Source of the DNA: Bacteroidales bacterium
GTDB lineage: Bacteria; Bacteroidota; Bacteroidia; Bacteroidales; Muribaculaceae
Direction: 5' to 3'
NCBI GenBank assembly: GCA_910575615.1
Contig: CAJTEX010000004.1
Location: forward strand, 1-64,000
DNA: 64,000 nt
The position numbers were made by a program, and so were the translations under genes. Below, piece after piece: positions 1-9,471 of this stretch. Numbering within the stretch: position 1 is the stretch's first letter; each line of letters opens with the position of its first letter. The notes below the pieces were generated by a model that worked only from the letters and a program-made list of their open reading frames with translations, did no database searches and was not told where the DNA came from.

Positions 1-50
1 AAATAAGATTTTAACGAAGAGATAAACGGCTGAAATACAGACACAACAGA

Positions 51-77
51 TTACCCGCTTCGGGCTGAAGCGGGTAA
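51..77 (-). terminator. Hairpin after the DUF5131 gene
   Basis: A perfect 10-bp stem (TTACCCGCTT paired with AAGCGGGTAA) with a 7-nt loop lies 16 nt past the stop codon of the minus-strand gene ending at 93. On the minus strand it is followed by a moderately T-rich stretch (TCTGTTGTGT). This fits an intrinsic terminator for the operon that starts near 4213. Bases 1-50 show nothing else recognisable. Confidence 0.6.
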
Positions 78-92
78 GGGCAGGTATACGCT

Positions 93-857
93 TTATTTTA
101 TCTTAAATGAAAAAGCCGTGCATTTGACCAACCGGGGAGTCGTGTTAAGTCCGGCCTTTAGAGCTTGAGAGTGCTGGTGTTCACGCGGAATCTTGAACAT
201 ACGTCCATCTTTCACCAGATATGACCCGGTCTGATGAAAGCAGAATGGAATCCCTGCCATCTTGCATTGATTATGAATGTCAATGACCCATTCATAGTCA
301 AGCGGCCTGGCGTATCTGCCAGACTCCCCGCCTACCGAGACCTCCTCGACCAACGCCGGATCAAGATAATCGCGAAGGTTGATTTTCTCCAGCATCGGAG
401 CGACAACCACAAGGCGGTGCTTGATTGGCAATGTCAGAAAAAGCGGCAATCTCGCATCAGCCCGGTCTTGGTTCTCAACCGTGCAACCAACGGCGACATT
501 GTCCCATCCCTCTCCCCAATCATCAGGAAGACAGTCGGCAAGCCGTTCAATCCTTTTTGTGAAAAAGAAGAAAGAGCAGTCGCGGCGCTGGCGCATGATT
601 TCCCAGATGTCATCGCGCCAGGCATCGGCCTCCTCAATAAGGAAATCCGATGTGAAGCAAAGCGCGAATTCTGTGTCTGACGGAAATTTCAGGTTCCTTC
701 TGCGGTCACGCCTCAGAGGCATGTCGAAGGAAGCTGTCTTCCTGACCTCATTGGTCGGGGTGATTGTCCCGAAAGCGGCATCTTCCCTGTAAACATAGCA
801 ATGTCTGCATCCGGCACTTATCTTACGACATCCGTGCCAGGGATTCCACATTGGCAT
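93..857 (-). CDS. DUF5131 family protein (phage Gp37/Gp68-like)
   Basis: 254 residues. The N-terminus carries the family signature WNPWHGC..ISAGCRHCY, with Cys10, Cys17 and Cys20 arranged C-X6-C-X2-C, which resembles a radical-SAM-like iron-sulfur cluster site. Later segments (FTSDFL, FFFFTKR, SVGGESG) are also typical of this family, which was first noted in phage genomes (Gp37/Gp68). The biochemical role is not established. It is the last gene of a minus-strand operon, 26 nt after the SPFH gene, and no phage genes are nearby. Family assignment is firm and function is unknown. Confidence 0.85.
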   Translation of the reverse strand: MPMWNPWHGCRKISAGCRHCYVYREDAAFGTITPTNEVRKTASFDMPLRRDRRRNLKFPSDTEFALCFTSDFLIEEADAWRDDIWEIMRQRRDCSFFFFTKRIERLADCLPDDWGEGWDNVAVGCTVENQDRADARLPLFLTLPIKHRLVVVAPMLEKINLRDYLDPALVEEVSVGGESGRYARPLDYEWVIDIHNQCKMAGIPFCFHQTGSYLVKDGRMFKIPREHQHSQALKAGLNTTPRLVKCTAFSFKIK

Positions 858-883
858 AAGTGGTCTCCTTTAAGATTCTGAGG

Positions 884-1831
884 TCAATTGGAAGAGGCGT
901 TCAAGACAGGAGTCGCCGGCTCGTCAGAGCATAAGACAACAAGCAGATTGCTGACCATGGCGGCCTTTTGTGCCGGACTGAAATCCGCGATGTTGTCTTG
1001 CTCGATTTTGTCAAGGGCCATCTCGACCATGCTTACAGCTCCCTCCACGATTTTTTCCCTGGCGGAGATGATAGCCGTTGCCTGCTGGCGGCGAAGCATG
1101 ACGGCGGCGATTTCCGGCGCATACGCGAGATAGTTGATGCGGGCTTCGACCACCTCCATTCCGGCAATGCCGAGGCGCTCATTGATTTTGTGCTCGAGAA
1201 GCTCGTTTATCTCCTCGCCGCCGCCACGCAGGGTCAGCTCGTCGGAAGAGCTGTCGGTGGTGTCATAGGCAAAACGCCCGGTCACCTCGCGGAGGGCGGC
1301 ATCGCTCTGGATGCTGACGAAACTTTCAAGGGCGCGCATATTGAAAGTGCCGTTGGCCGACGATGCCGAGTCGATGTCAAACACCGCCCTGTAGGTGTCT
1401 CGGATTTTCCACACCAGCACCATGCCGATCATCACCGGGTTTCCTTGCTTGTCATTGACCTTGATAGGGTCTATATCCATATTGCGCACACGCAGTGATA
1501 GCTTGCGGCGGGTGATGAATGGGTTGAGCCAGTAATATCCCACTTTGTTGAATGTTCCGACATATTTCCCGAAGAATATCATGACACGGGCCTCATTGGG
1601 CTCTTGCACCACATACCCCATACATCCCAACACGAACAGGATGAACAGCGGCACTGACACACCGAAGGCCAGACCGGGATTGTCATCGACAAACCATCCC
1701 ATCATCACAACGATGATTGCTGGAATCAGTATGAAAGTGAAGAACAGCATGGCGAAACCGGGGACCGCCCAGCTCGCGTAAGGGGTCTCTTTCATTTCAT
1801 GGAAAGTCCCGGGATTGTCTTTAGTTGTCAT
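884..1831 (-). CDS. SPFH (stomatin/prohibitin) domain membrane protein
   Basis: 315 residues. Two hydrophobic segments at about residues 22-46 and 54-74 form an N-terminal hairpin anchor. An SPFH/band 7 domain follows (about 75-270), starting with VVQEPNEARVMIFFGKYVGT and including ALREVTGRFAYD. The C-terminal part (INERLGIAGMEVVEARINYL, RRQQATAIISAREKIVEGAV) is the usual helical oligomerisation stretch. Such proteins scaffold membrane microdomains or regulate membrane proteases. No NfeD or protease partner is next to it. It lies 22 nt after the nucleotidyltransferase gene in the same operon. Confidence 0.9.
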   Translation of the reverse strand: MTTKDNPGTFHEMKETPYASWAVPGFAMLFFTFILIPAIIVVMMGWFVDDNPGLAFGVSVPLFILFVLGCMGYVVQEPNEARVMIFFGKYVGTFNKVGYYWLNPFITRRKLSLRVRNMDIDPIKVNDKQGNPVMIGMVLVWKIRDTYRAVFDIDSASSANGTFNMRALESFVSIQSDAALREVTGRFAYDTTDSSSDELTLRGGGEEINELLEHKINERLGIAGMEVVEARINYLAYAPEIAAVMLRRQQATAIISAREKIVEGAVSMVEMALDKIEQDNIADFSPAQKAAMVSNLLVVLCSDEPATPVLNASSN

Positions 1832-1853
1832 ATTTTATAAATTTAGAGGTTAC

Positions 1854-2615
1854 TCATTGGTTGCCACAAAAGGCTCTTTCCGCGGCTGAAAGCTTTTCGG
1901 ATGAACCGACATCAAACCACCGGCATCCTTCCGGGAGCATATAGCGGCGTATGTCAAGCCTGTTTAACATGGCAAGATAAAAGGGCACGATTGAAAACGG
2001 GGTTATTCCCTCCGGGGCATATTCCTCAAGCAACGTGAAGACCGAGGGATTGACGATATGCACTCCGTTGAAAGGTGAGGGGCTGACATCTTCCCTGGGT
2101 CTGAACCCTTTGGGATTAACCTCTCCGCTTGAAACGTTCTCCCATCCGGCCAGGCGGTCGTCATCCTTGGCGAAATACAGTCTCCTTGAGGAGTGGCGGT
2201 CGCCACACAGGAGGGTCACATCAGCTCCGCTTAGCTTATGGCGTTCAAGCATCATGCCTAGCGGCAAATCGGTAAGTATGTCGGCGTTGTGAAGGAGTAT
2301 CGGCTCTTCCGGCGCTCCGCCGACAAGCAAGTCACGGGCTTTCAGCAGTCCGCCACCTGTGTCAAGGAGGCAATCCGACTCGTCGCTCACAGTTATTTCC
2401 AATCCGAAATTGTCATTCTCACGGAGGAAATCCACAATCTGGGAGGCGAAATGATGCACATTCACAACCACCTCCCTGACTCCAGCCGCGGCCACATTCT
2501 CTATGACCCGCTGGAGCATAGGTTTGCCTCCCACAGTGACAAGCGCCTTGGGATGCTCAAGCGTGAACGGTTTCAGCCGGGAACCGAGCCCGGCGGCGAA
2601 TATCATAGCTTTCAT
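1854..2615 (-). CDS. Sugar-phosphate nucleotidyltransferase, MurU-like
   Basis: 253 residues. The N-terminus MKAMIFAAGLGSRLKPFT is the nucleotide-binding G-x-G-x-R-L signature of sugar nucleotidyltransferases, followed by HPKALVTVGGKPML and a central HNADILTDLPL segment. Length and order match MurU-type N-acetylmuramate-1-phosphate uridylyltransferases, which make UDP-MurNAc in a cell-wall recycling route. The start codon overlaps the stop of the upstream kinase gene (ATGA), so the two are translationally coupled. The pairing with an AmgK-like kinase supports the MurU reading. Other sugar-1-phosphate substrates remain possible. Confidence 0.8.
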   Translation of the reverse strand: MKAMIFAAGLGSRLKPFTLEHPKALVTVGGKPMLQRVIENVAAAGVREVVVNVHHFASQIVDFLRENDNFGLEITVSDESDCLLDTGGGLLKARDLLVGGAPEEPILLHNADILTDLPLGMMLERHKLSGADVTLLCGDRHSSRRLYFAKDDDRLAGWENVSSGEVNPKGFRPREDVSPSPFNGVHIVNPSVFTLLEEYAPEGITPFSIVPFYLAMLNRLDIRRYMLPEGCRWFDVGSSEKLSAAERAFCGNQ

Positions 2616-4213
2616 AACGAATTCGGGATATATGGTTTCTGGGGTTCACGCAGGAATGAATCGAAAACGACAGTCACATCCCTTGGCGGCAACTCCTCGG
2701 CAATGCCTTGCTCGCGATGCGAAAGCAACACCCTCACGCCGTACTTTCCATTAATGTGACGCGCTATGGCATCGGCGGAATACACCGAACGGTGCTGCCC
2801 TCCGGTACATCCGAAATTCACCGCAAGGTCTGTGAAACCACGTTGTATGTAGCGTTCCACTGAGGCGTCGACAAGGCGTTCACACTCCTTTACAAATGGC
2901 TCGATTTCCCCATCTGCCTCAAGGAAATCCCTGACAGGCTTGTCAAGCCCGGTCAGCTTCTTGTAAGGCTCATACCGCCCGGGGTTATGCGGCGCGCGGC
3001 AGTCAAACACAAATCCTCCGCCATTCCCCGACGGGTCGGCAGGGATGCCCTTTTTGTATGAGAAACTGCTGACCCTGACGGTCAGTATGCTGTCTGATGC
3101 CGAAATGTCATATGTGAAAGCATTTCTGCGTTTTGCTTCCGCTTCACGGCCGAAACGCTCCTGAAGTAGCCCTGCGATATGCTTCAGCACAGGGAAATCC
3201 CCTGATAGTTTTTCATATCCCATCACGGCTGCGAGATTGTCAACTCCGGCTGGCACAGACTGCAGGAAATGAGGCTTTCGTTCGACCCATCCCCGGAAGC
3301 CATAAGCCCCCAAGGTCTGCAACGAACGGAACAGCACAAAAAACGGGAGTCTGCTTCTGAACTTGCCGGCATCAAATGATAAATCGAGCTGCTCCATCTC
3401 ATTGACATATGAGTCAATCAGGCATTCCTTCAACCAATCTGGATAACCGGCCTTGGCCTGCCAAAGGAAAGAGGCCACATCGTAGCCACATGGGCCGCGC
3501 CGTCCACCCTGGAAGTCTATCACGGTAAGGTTGCCGTCATCTCCGACCATGACATTACGGCTCTGGAAATCGCGCAACATGAATGTGGCCCAATTATCAT
3601 TTTCCTCAAGCAATACAGTTGCCAGACGGCAAAACTCATCCTGGAGGGCATACTCGTCAAATTCTATACCCGATGGTTTCAGGAAACAATATTTGAAGTA
3701 ATTGAGATCCCAATTTACAAGCCTGCTGTCCATCTCGCATCGAGGATAACACCGGCTGAAATCCATATCTGCGCCCCCGAGATATTGCGTACGGGCAAGG
3801 AGTCGCATGGCCCTCTCAAGTAGCGCTATGTCGGCGGCGGAATATTCGCCTGTTTCCCTCGCGTAGGACAGCGCGGAAAACAGGTCTTTGCTTCCCGCCC
3901 ATGTCTGGATATATGTGCTGGCATCATCAGACACAGCCAACACCCCGGGCACCGGCAAGCCGCATGCCGTCAAATGGCCTGACAAGGCTATGAATGCCCG
4001 GTTTTCAGCGATGTCGTCACCGCATGTCGCCACCAATGTGTCGCCCGACTCAGCCCGCAGGCGGAAATACCTGCGGTTTGACCCGGCACCCGCCAGAGGT
4101 GTGATTTCCACGGATGGTTCTCCGAATTTCTGTGAATACAACTTGATTATGCTGTCGGCATCTTTCTGCCGGCAATCAATCTTTTGGCGGCTGTCGTTTT
4201 CAAAAGGGCGCAT
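2612..4213 (-). CDS. AmgK-like sugar kinase fused to a RapZ C-terminal domain
   Basis: 533 residues in two parts. Residues about 20-345 are an aminoglycoside-phosphotransferase-type kinase: GAGSNRRYFRL near the start, the catalytic loop LRDFQSRNVM (the usual first His is replaced) and the metal site VIDFQGG. Residues about 370-500 match the RapZ C-terminal domain: GGGFVFDCRAPHNPGRYEPY, TGLDKPVRDFLE and FGCTGGQHRSVY. In enterobacteria this domain senses glucosamine-6-phosphate. AmgK phosphorylates MurNAc at C1, and the overlapping downstream gene is MurU-like. The fusion suggests a sugar-recycling kinase with a built-in sugar-phosphate sensor, which is inference. The Walker-type N-terminal domain of RapZ is absent. 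Confidence 0.85.
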   Translation of the reverse strand: MRPFENDSRQKIDCRQKDADSIIKLYSQKFGEPSVEITPLAGAGSNRRYFRLRAESGDTLVATCGDDIAENRAFIALSGHLTACGLPVPGVLAVSDDASTYIQTWAGSKDLFSALSYARETGEYSAADIALLERAMRLLARTQYLGGADMDFSRCYPRCEMDSRLVNWDLNYFKYCFLKPSGIEFDEYALQDEFCRLATVLLEENDNWATFMLRDFQSRNVMVGDDGNLTVIDFQGGRRGPCGYDVASFLWQAKAGYPDWLKECLIDSYVNEMEQLDLSFDAGKFRSRLPFFVLFRSLQTLGAYGFRGWVERKPHFLQSVPAGVDNLAAVMGYEKLSGDFPVLKHIAGLLQERFGREAEAKRRNAFTYDISASDSILTVRVSSFSYKKGIPADPSGNGGGFVFDCRAPHNPGRYEPYKKLTGLDKPVRDFLEADGEIEPFVKECERLVDASVERYIQRGFTDLAVNFGCTGGQHRSVYSADAIARHINGKYGVRVLLSHREQGIAEELPPRDVTVVFDSFLREPQKPYIPNSL

Positions 4214-4242
4214 CCAGACTGTCTTTTATAGATTATCAAGTG

Positions 4243-4250
4243 CAAATATA
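4243..4250 (-). promoter_or_regulatory. -7 box for the kinase-RapZ operon
   Basis: The minus strand reads TATATTTG, a match to the Bacteroidota -7 consensus TAnnTTTG, 29 nt upstream of the ATG at 4213. This would give a short leader. No clear TTTG -33 element was found. Confidence 0.5.
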
Positions 4251-4278
4251 GTCATTTTCATCGGTTCCGGCCCGGCAA

Positions 4279-4317
4279 GTCGTGGATTTTTCGTAACTTC
4301 GCGGAAAAATCCACGAC
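4279..4317 (+). promoter_or_regulatory. Palindrome enclosing a possible prfA -7 box
   Basis: Two perfect 13-bp arms (4279-4291 GTCGTGGATTTTT and 4305-4317 AAAAATCCACGAC) flank TAACTTCG at 4294-4301, a one-mismatch version of TAnnTTTG. A transcript starting about 7 nt later would have a leader of roughly 22 nt before the prfA ATG at 4331. The dyad could be an operator around the promoter or a hairpin ending transcripts from elsewhere. The sequence does not decide. Confidence 0.4.
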
Positions 4318-4330
4318 ACCATATCACTGT

Positions 4331-5440
4331 ATGGCAGAAAACACCCTTCTTGACCGCCTCGACGGCATAGAATCACGCTTTGAGGAAGTTTCGACTCTTA
4401 TAACTGACCCGGCTGTAATCGCCGATATGAAACGTTATGTGCGCCTCAACAAGGAATACAAGGAACTTGAACGGCTCACAAACGCCACTCGTCGTTACCG
4501 GTCGTTGATTGACAATATCGCCGAATCAAAGGAGATACTTGAGACAGAGAATGACGACGAGATGCGTTCAATGGCCCGTGAGCAGCTTGACGAGGCCACT
4601 GCCGCCCTCCCTCTCCTTGAGGAGGAAATCAAGATAATGCTTATCCCGGCCGACCCCGAAGACGCTAAAAACGCCATAGTCGAAATCCGTGGCGGCACAG
4701 GCGGGGACGAGGCCGCACTCTTTGCCGGAGACCTGTTCAAAATGTATTCCAAATACTGCGAGTCGAAAGGCTGGCAGGTTGCCGTGACAAGCTTTTCGGA
4801 GGGAACTGCCGGAGGTTTCAAGGAGATAGTGTTCGCCGTTACCGGCGACAATGTGTATGGCACCCTCAAATATGAGAGCGGTGTGCATCGCGTCCAGCGT
4901 GTCCCGGCCACCGAGACACAGGGCAGGGTGCATACATCGGCTGCCACCGTGGCCGTCTTGCCTGAGGCGGAGGCTTTTGATGTAGAAATCAATGAGGGTG
5001 AAATCAAATGGGAGACATTCCGCAGCGGTGGGGCCGGGGGCCAGAATGTCAACAAAGTGGAGTCGGGTGTGCGCCTGCGGTATATGTGGCGCAATCCGGT
5101 CACAGGCCAGACCGATGAGATTCTGATTGAATGCACCGAGACTCGCGATCAGCCCAAAAACAAGGAACGCGCCCTAAGCCGCCTGCGCACATACATCTAC
5201 GACCGCGAACATCAGAAGTATGTGGATGACATCGCGTCCCGACGCAAGACCCTCGTCTCGACCGGCGACCGATCGGCCAAGATTCGCACTTACAATTTCC
5301 CGCAGGGGCGCATCACTGACCACCGAATCAACTATACCATCTATAACCTCCAGGCATTCATCGACGGCGACATCCAGGACTGCATCGACCATCTGATTAT
5401 AGCCGAAAATGCCGAGAAGCTAAAAGAAGCCGAACTCTAA
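4331..5440 (+). CDS. prfA: Peptide chain release factor 1
   Basis: 369 residues, normal length for RF1. It recognises UAA and UAG in the ribosomal A site and triggers peptide release. The peptidyl-tRNA hydrolysis motif GGQ is at residues 236-238 (RSGGAGGQNVNKVES). The codon-reading motif is PAT at 192-194 (RVPATETQGRVHTS), the RF1 form rather than the SPF motif of RF2. It starts a plus-strand run of genes. Its stop overlaps the next start (TAATG), so prfA and the DUF4153 gene are coupled. Confidence 0.97.
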   Translation: MAENTLLDRLDGIESRFEEVSTLITDPAVIADMKRYVRLNKEYKELERLTNATRRYRSLIDNIAESKEILETENDDEMRSMAREQLDEATAALPLLEEEIKIMLIPADPEDAKNAIVEIRGGTGGDEAALFAGDLFKMYSKYCESKGWQVAVTSFSEGTAGGFKEIVFAVTGDNVYGTLKYESGVHRVQRVPATETQGRVHTSAATVAVLPEAEAFDVEINEGEIKWETFRSGGAGGQNVNKVESGVRLRYMWRNPVTGQTDEILIECTETRDQPKNKERALSRLRTYIYDREHQKYVDDIASRRKTLVSTGDRSAKIRTYNFPQGRITDHRINYTIYNLQAFIDGDIQDCIDHLIIAENAEKLKEAEL

Positions 5441-7182
5441 TGGATAAGAAAAGCAACAACCTTTTTAGGAAACTCGCGGAAGATTGCGGGGAGGCCGTAA
5501 GGGAATTCCCCGTGGCGTTGTTCTTCCTGGCCATCTTCGCGATTGTCATAGGCTGCCCTGATGTCAAGTATCCTTTGACCATGACATTCGGGGTTCCTTG
5601 CTTGTTGGCTTGTGTGGGTTCGCTCGCTGCGAGCCTGGTTTCCGTTGGCAGAAGCAGGATTATGGCTGTGGCCGGACAGGCAACAGTGATTGTGCTGGCT
5701 TTTCTGTATATTCTCATTCTAGACAGGAGCAGTTTTTACGAGTTCAGAAGCTTCAGGTATGACAACCATCTTGAGATATACAGCTCGATTACAGGATATG
5801 CTCTTGTTTTGCTGACTTTGGTTTTCTTCCCGTTTTGGCGTAAGAGCGACAGCGTGGACGAGTCATGGTCAACCACGATGAGAGGCTTTGTCGGCGTGAT
5901 GAGGGCTGCTATTGTGGCTCTTTCGGTACTCATCGCCATGACCATTATAACATTTGGAGGAAATGCGCTGCTGGGAATCGAAATCTTCGGACAGTTCTGG
6001 CTGACATTCGTCCCGATGATGCTGTTTGGGTCCCTCTCAATCGCAAGTTTTTCTATAAAGAACGCTGTCAAAAGGCCGGTCTTCCGGCTGGCGCCTTTTT
6101 CCAAGGGGGCATTCACATTAGTGTCGGTGCCGCTGCTCGTGATATACTTGCTGATTTTCTATATCTATCTTGTGGATGTACTCCTCACCGGGACAACTCC
6201 GGTCCGCGACCTGTCATTCCAGGCCATAGGTGTTTTCCTGGCATATTGCGCCCAGAGATATATCTTCCATCAAGCGTTGCGCGATGGCGACAACGCTGTC
6301 GCGTGCTGGTTCAACCGTCTAAGTCCATGGCTGCTGTTGCTGCCCGTGGTCATGATGAGCTGGGTGATAGGCCACAGGATGATGAAATATGGTCTCACAG
6401 TGAGCCGCCTATATGTATTGCTTGTCAACCTGTGGATGTATGGGGTGATTATTTGGTGGATAATGACCAAAGGGCGGAAAATATGGGTGATACCGGTAAG
6501 TTTCTGCGCGGTCATTGCGTTAAGTTCAATCACACCGCTGAATGTCACTACCGTGACCGAGGCCTCGATGCGTTCCAACCTGAAAAAGGCCATGATTGAC
6601 GCGGGCTGGGCTCTCCCTGTGTCAGATAGCTATTTCCGGCAGCATGCTTGGGAATCGCTCACCGCCAGTCTACGATCCCAGAAAAGCTATCTTGAAAACG
6701 AGATGGGGATTGAGAGTCTTGCCGGCTTGGTGACTTTCGACCACATTAGGAAAGAGAAACAGGATGACAAAGAGACAATCTGGGCGCTATCCGACAATGA
6801 TGACAAAAGGTTGCACATATCCTCAAGGTGCAATTCAAGTTTTGACTCCATCCCTGTCGGGTGTGTGGCCGTCAACCTCGGAGAGGTCGAGGCCAACGAC
6901 ATCGCGTTGGTCAACGACTCTGTGATAGTCAGCATTGGCGATTACGGGGCGCTTGTGTTCAGCCTTGGCCAATTGCGTGCCGTCGGTTACAACGGTTCTG
7001 GATTCGACCGACTGCCAGTGACAACCACTGCCGGCAACATCAAAGGAGCCTCGATTACTTATATCTATCTCAATGCCGAGATAGAGGACGGATGCTTCCG
7101 AGGCGACACATATTGCCGTTTGTCAGGCACCATATTCCTGCCCCGTGAGACGGCGGCCCGATTCAAAGAAGAGACAAAATAA
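5440..7182 (+). CDS. DUF4153 polytopic membrane protein
   Basis: 580 residues. Residues 1 to about 375 contain around ten hydrophobic helices. Residues about 376-580 are a soluble C-terminal region with short beta-like stretches (VDNLxSIP-type segments and [10 protein letters not shown]). This architecture matches the DUF4153 family, whose function is unknown. Its start overlaps the prfA stop, and pyrF follows after 22 nt, so the three are probably co-transcribed. No catalytic motif was seen. Confidence 0.75.
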   Translation: MDKKSNNLFRKLAEDCGEAVREFPVALFFLAIFAIVIGCPDVKYPLTMTFGVPCLLACVGSLAASLVSVGRSRIMAVAGQATVIVLAFLYILILDRSSFYEFRSFRYDNHLEIYSSITGYALVLLTLVFFPFWRKSDSVDESWSTTMRGFVGVMRAAIVALSVLIAMTIITFGGNALLGIEIFGQFWLTFVPMMLFGSLSIASFSIKNAVKRPVFRLAPFSKGAFTLVSVPLLVIYLLIFYIYLVDVLLTGTTPVRDLSFQAIGVFLAYCAQRYIFHQALRDGDNAVACWFNRLSPWLLLLPVVMMSWVIGHRMMKYGLTVSRLYVLLVNLWMYGVIIWWIMTKGRKIWVIPVSFCAVIALSSITPLNVTTVTEASMRSNLKKAMIDAGWALPVSDSYFRQHAWESLTASLRSQKSYLENEMGIESLAGLVTFDHIRKEKQDDKETIWALSDNDDKRLHISSRCNSSFDSIPVGCVAVNLGEVEANDIALVNDSVIVSIGDYGALVFSLGQLRAVGYNGSGFDRLPVTTTAGNIKGASITYIYLNAEIEDGCFRGDTYCRLSGTIFLPRETAARFKEETK

Positions 7183-7204
7183 CCCAATACACAATATTAC
7201 CCAT

Positions 7205-8050
7205 ATGACAAGACAGGAAATCATCGACCACATCAAGGAGAAACGCTCGTTTCTATGTGTGGGACTCGATTCCGACATCAAGAAAATGCCGCAATGGCTG
7301 GTGGAGGAAGCTGATGGAGACACCTACAAGGCCATGATGGCGTTCAACAAGGCCATCATAGACGCGACCGCCCCGTATTGCGTGGCCTACAAGCCAAACA
7401 CCGCATTCTACGAGGCGTTCGGCGCGGATGGATGGAAAGCTCTGGCAGACACCATAGCTTATATTAAGGAGAAGCATCCCCGCCATTTTGTCATTGCTGA
7501 CGCCAAACGCGGTGACATCGGGAACACATCGGCGATGTATGCCCGCGCGTTCTTCAACGACCTGCAAGCCGATGCCATCACCGTCGCGCCGTATATGGGA
7601 GAAGACAGCGTGAAACCGTTCATTGGCTACGAGGGGAAGTGGGTGATACTGCTTGCCCTGACCTCCAACAAAGGAAGCCTTGATTTCCAGCTCATACGCG
7701 ACGAGGATGGAAACCGCCTTTTTGAGAATGTCATCCGCAAATCACAGACGTGGGGCACGACCGACGATACGATGTATGTCGTAGGGGCAACCCGCGGACA
7801 GATGTTCGAGGACATCCGTAAGGTCGCTCCCGACAGTTTCCTGCTTGTCCCCGGAGTTGGCGCACAGGGAGGCAGCCTTGAAGAGGTGTGCCGTTACGGG
7901 ATGACCGAGGATTGCGGACTGCTCGTCAACTCGTCAAGGGCCATCATCTACGCGTCTACTGGCAAGGACTTCGCCGAAGCCGCATCTGAAGCCGCCAAAA
8001 CGGTAGCTGAAGAGATGAAAGGATTTCTTGGCACTTATAGCAAAATTTAA
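7205..8050 (+). CDS. pyrF: Orotidine 5'-phosphate decarboxylase
   Basis: 281 residues from the ATG at 7205 ([20 protein letters not shown]). The longer in-frame opening at 7145 lies inside the previous gene and is not conserved-looking. The enzyme converts OMP to UMP, the last step of de novo pyrimidine synthesis. The active-site signature is [18 protein letters not shown], with the Asp-Lys-Asp charge network, and the start [13 protein letters not shown] is typical. The length of about 280 fits the longer type found in Bacteroidota and mycobacteria. Confidence 0.96.
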   Translation: MTRQEIIDHIKEKRSFLCVGLDSDIKKMPQWLVEEADGDTYKAMMAFNKAIIDATAPYCVAYKPNTAFYEAFGADGWKALADTIAYIKEKHPRHFVIADAKRGDIGNTSAMYARAFFNDLQADAITVAPYMGEDSVKPFIGYEGKWVILLALTSNKGSLDFQLIRDEDGNRLFENVIRKSQTWGTTDDTMYVVGATRGQMFEDIRKVAPDSFLLVPGVGAQGGSLEEVCRYGMTEDCGLLVNSSRAIIYASTGKDFAEAASEAAKTVAEEMKGFLGTYSKI

Positions 8051-8083
8051 CGCGAGGGGTTTCACCGCCTCGTCGAAAATGGC

Positions 8084-8091
8084 TATATTTG
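8084..8091 (+). promoter_or_regulatory. -7 box upstream of pgk
   Basis: TATATTTG matches TAnnTTTG, 47 nt before the pgk ATG at 8139 and 33 nt after the pyrF stop. It could give pgk its own promoter besides read-through from pyrF. A small GC-rich inverted repeat (CGAGG/CCTCG, about 8052-8072) lies just upstream. Confidence 0.45.
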
Positions 8092-8138
8092 TTGGCTCAA
8101 AACTAAGAAACAAGATTATACCCAAACATATCAGAATC

Positions 8139-9386
8139 ATGAAACTCGACGATTACAATTTTTCCGGCAAAAAGGCCATCGTCCGCGTTGACTTCAACGT
8201 GCCCCTGGACGAGAACGGCAACATCACCGACGACACCCGCATCCGCGGCGCACTTCCCACTCTCAAGAAAATCCTTGAGGCTGGAGGCAGCCTGATCATC
8301 ATGTCACATATGGGCAAGCCCAAAGGCAAGGTCAATCCCAAGCTTTCCCTGATTCAGATCAAGGACGCTGTGGCCAAGGCTCTCGGCCGCGACGTGAAGT
8401 TCGCTCCCGACTGCGCTGATGCCACAGAGGCTGCCGCCAATCTCCAGCCCGGAGAAGTCCTCCTGCTTGAAAACCTCCGTTTCTATCCCGAGGAGGAGGG
8501 CAAGCCTGTTGGCATCGACAAAGCCGATCCCGCATACGAGGCTGCCAAGAAAGAGATGAAAGAGAAGCAGAAAGAGTTCGCCAAGAAACTCGCTTCCTAC
8601 GCTGATGTTTATGTGAACGATGCTTTCGGCACCGCTCACCGCAAGCATGCCTCCACCGCAGTCATCGCTGACTACTTCAAGCCTGAAGACAAGATGCTCG
8701 GCTACCTGATGGAAAAGGAGGTTGACGCTGTCGACAAAATCCTCAGCGACATCAAACGTCCCTTCACCGCAATCATGGGCGGCTCTAAGGTGTCCACCAA
8801 AATCGGCATCATCGAGAACCTCATGGACAAGGTTGACAACCTTATCCTCTGCGGCGGTATGACCTACACCTTCGCCAAGGCTCAGGGCGGAAATGTCGGC
8901 CAGTCGCTTTGCGAGCTTGACAAGCTTGATCTCGCACGCGAAATCATGCAGAAGGCCAAAGAGAAGGGCGTGAACCTCGTGCTTGGCGTAGACTGCGTGG
9001 CAGCCGACGACTTCAAGAATGACGCCAACACCCAGATTTGCTCTGTAATGGACATCCCCGAAGGCTGGGAAGGTGTTGACGCAGGTCCCGAGACCCGCAA
9101 AATCTTTGCTGATGCCATCAAGGGCGCCAAGACCATCCTTTGGAACGGTCCTGCCGGTGTATTCGAGTTTGACAACTTCGCAGCCGGCTCACGCGCCATC
9201 GCAGAGGCTATCGTAGAGGCCACCAACAACGGTGCGTTCTCCCTCGTAGGTGGTGGAGACTCCGTGGCATGCGTCAACAAGTTCGGCCTCGCCGATGAGG
9301 TTAGCTATGTGTCGACCGGTGGCGGTGCCCTCCTCGAGGCTATCGAAGGAAAGGTGCTTCCCGGTATCGCAGCTGTCAAAGGCTGA
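8139..9386 (+). CDS. pgk: Phosphoglycerate kinase
   Basis: 415 residues from the ATG at 8139 ([20 protein letters not shown]), the normal PGK N-terminus. The upstream in-frame start at 8028 overlaps pyrF and adds unrelated residues. It transfers phosphate from 1,3-bisphosphoglycerate to ADP in glycolysis. Visible landmarks are the signature [14 protein letters not shown], the substrate-binding [11 protein letters not shown]-like segment ([12 protein letters not shown]) and the C-terminal nucleotide site [13 protein letters not shown]. Codon use is strongly biased, as expected for a highly expressed gene. It ends at a strong terminator. Confidence 0.97.
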   Translation: MKLDDYNFSGKKAIVRVDFNVPLDENGNITDDTRIRGALPTLKKILEAGGSLIIMSHMGKPKGKVNPKLSLIQIKDAVAKALGRDVKFAPDCADATEAAANLQPGEVLLLENLRFYPEEEGKPVGIDKADPAYEAAKKEMKEKQKEFAKKLASYADVYVNDAFGTAHRKHASTAVIADYFKPEDKMLGYLMEKEVDAVDKILSDIKRPFTAIMGGSKVSTKIGIIENLMDKVDNLILCGGMTYTFAKAQGGNVGQSLCELDKLDLAREIMQKAKEKGVNLVLGVDCVAADDFKNDANTQICSVMDIPEGWEGVDAGPETRKIFADAIKGAKTILWNGPAGVFEFDNFAAGSRAIAEAIVEATNNGAFSLVGGGDSVACVNKFGLADEVSYVSTGGGALLEAIEGKVLPGIAAVKG

Positions 9387-9410
9387 ACCCTTGCCGCGAC
9401 ATAGACAAGA

Positions 9411-9450
9411 ATAAAAAACAGGAATCGGATTGTCCGATTCCTGTTTTTTA
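9411..9450. terminator. Strong bidirectional terminator after pgk
   Basis: A-rich run, then the stem CAGGAATCGGA / TCCGATTCCTG with a tight loop, then a run of T. The A and T runs extend the pairing, so the structure works on both strands. It lies between convergent genes (pgk on plus, the gene ending at 9472 on minus) and probably serves both. Confidence 0.9.
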
Positions 9451-9471
9451 TCTGCTGCCACTTGCCAGACT

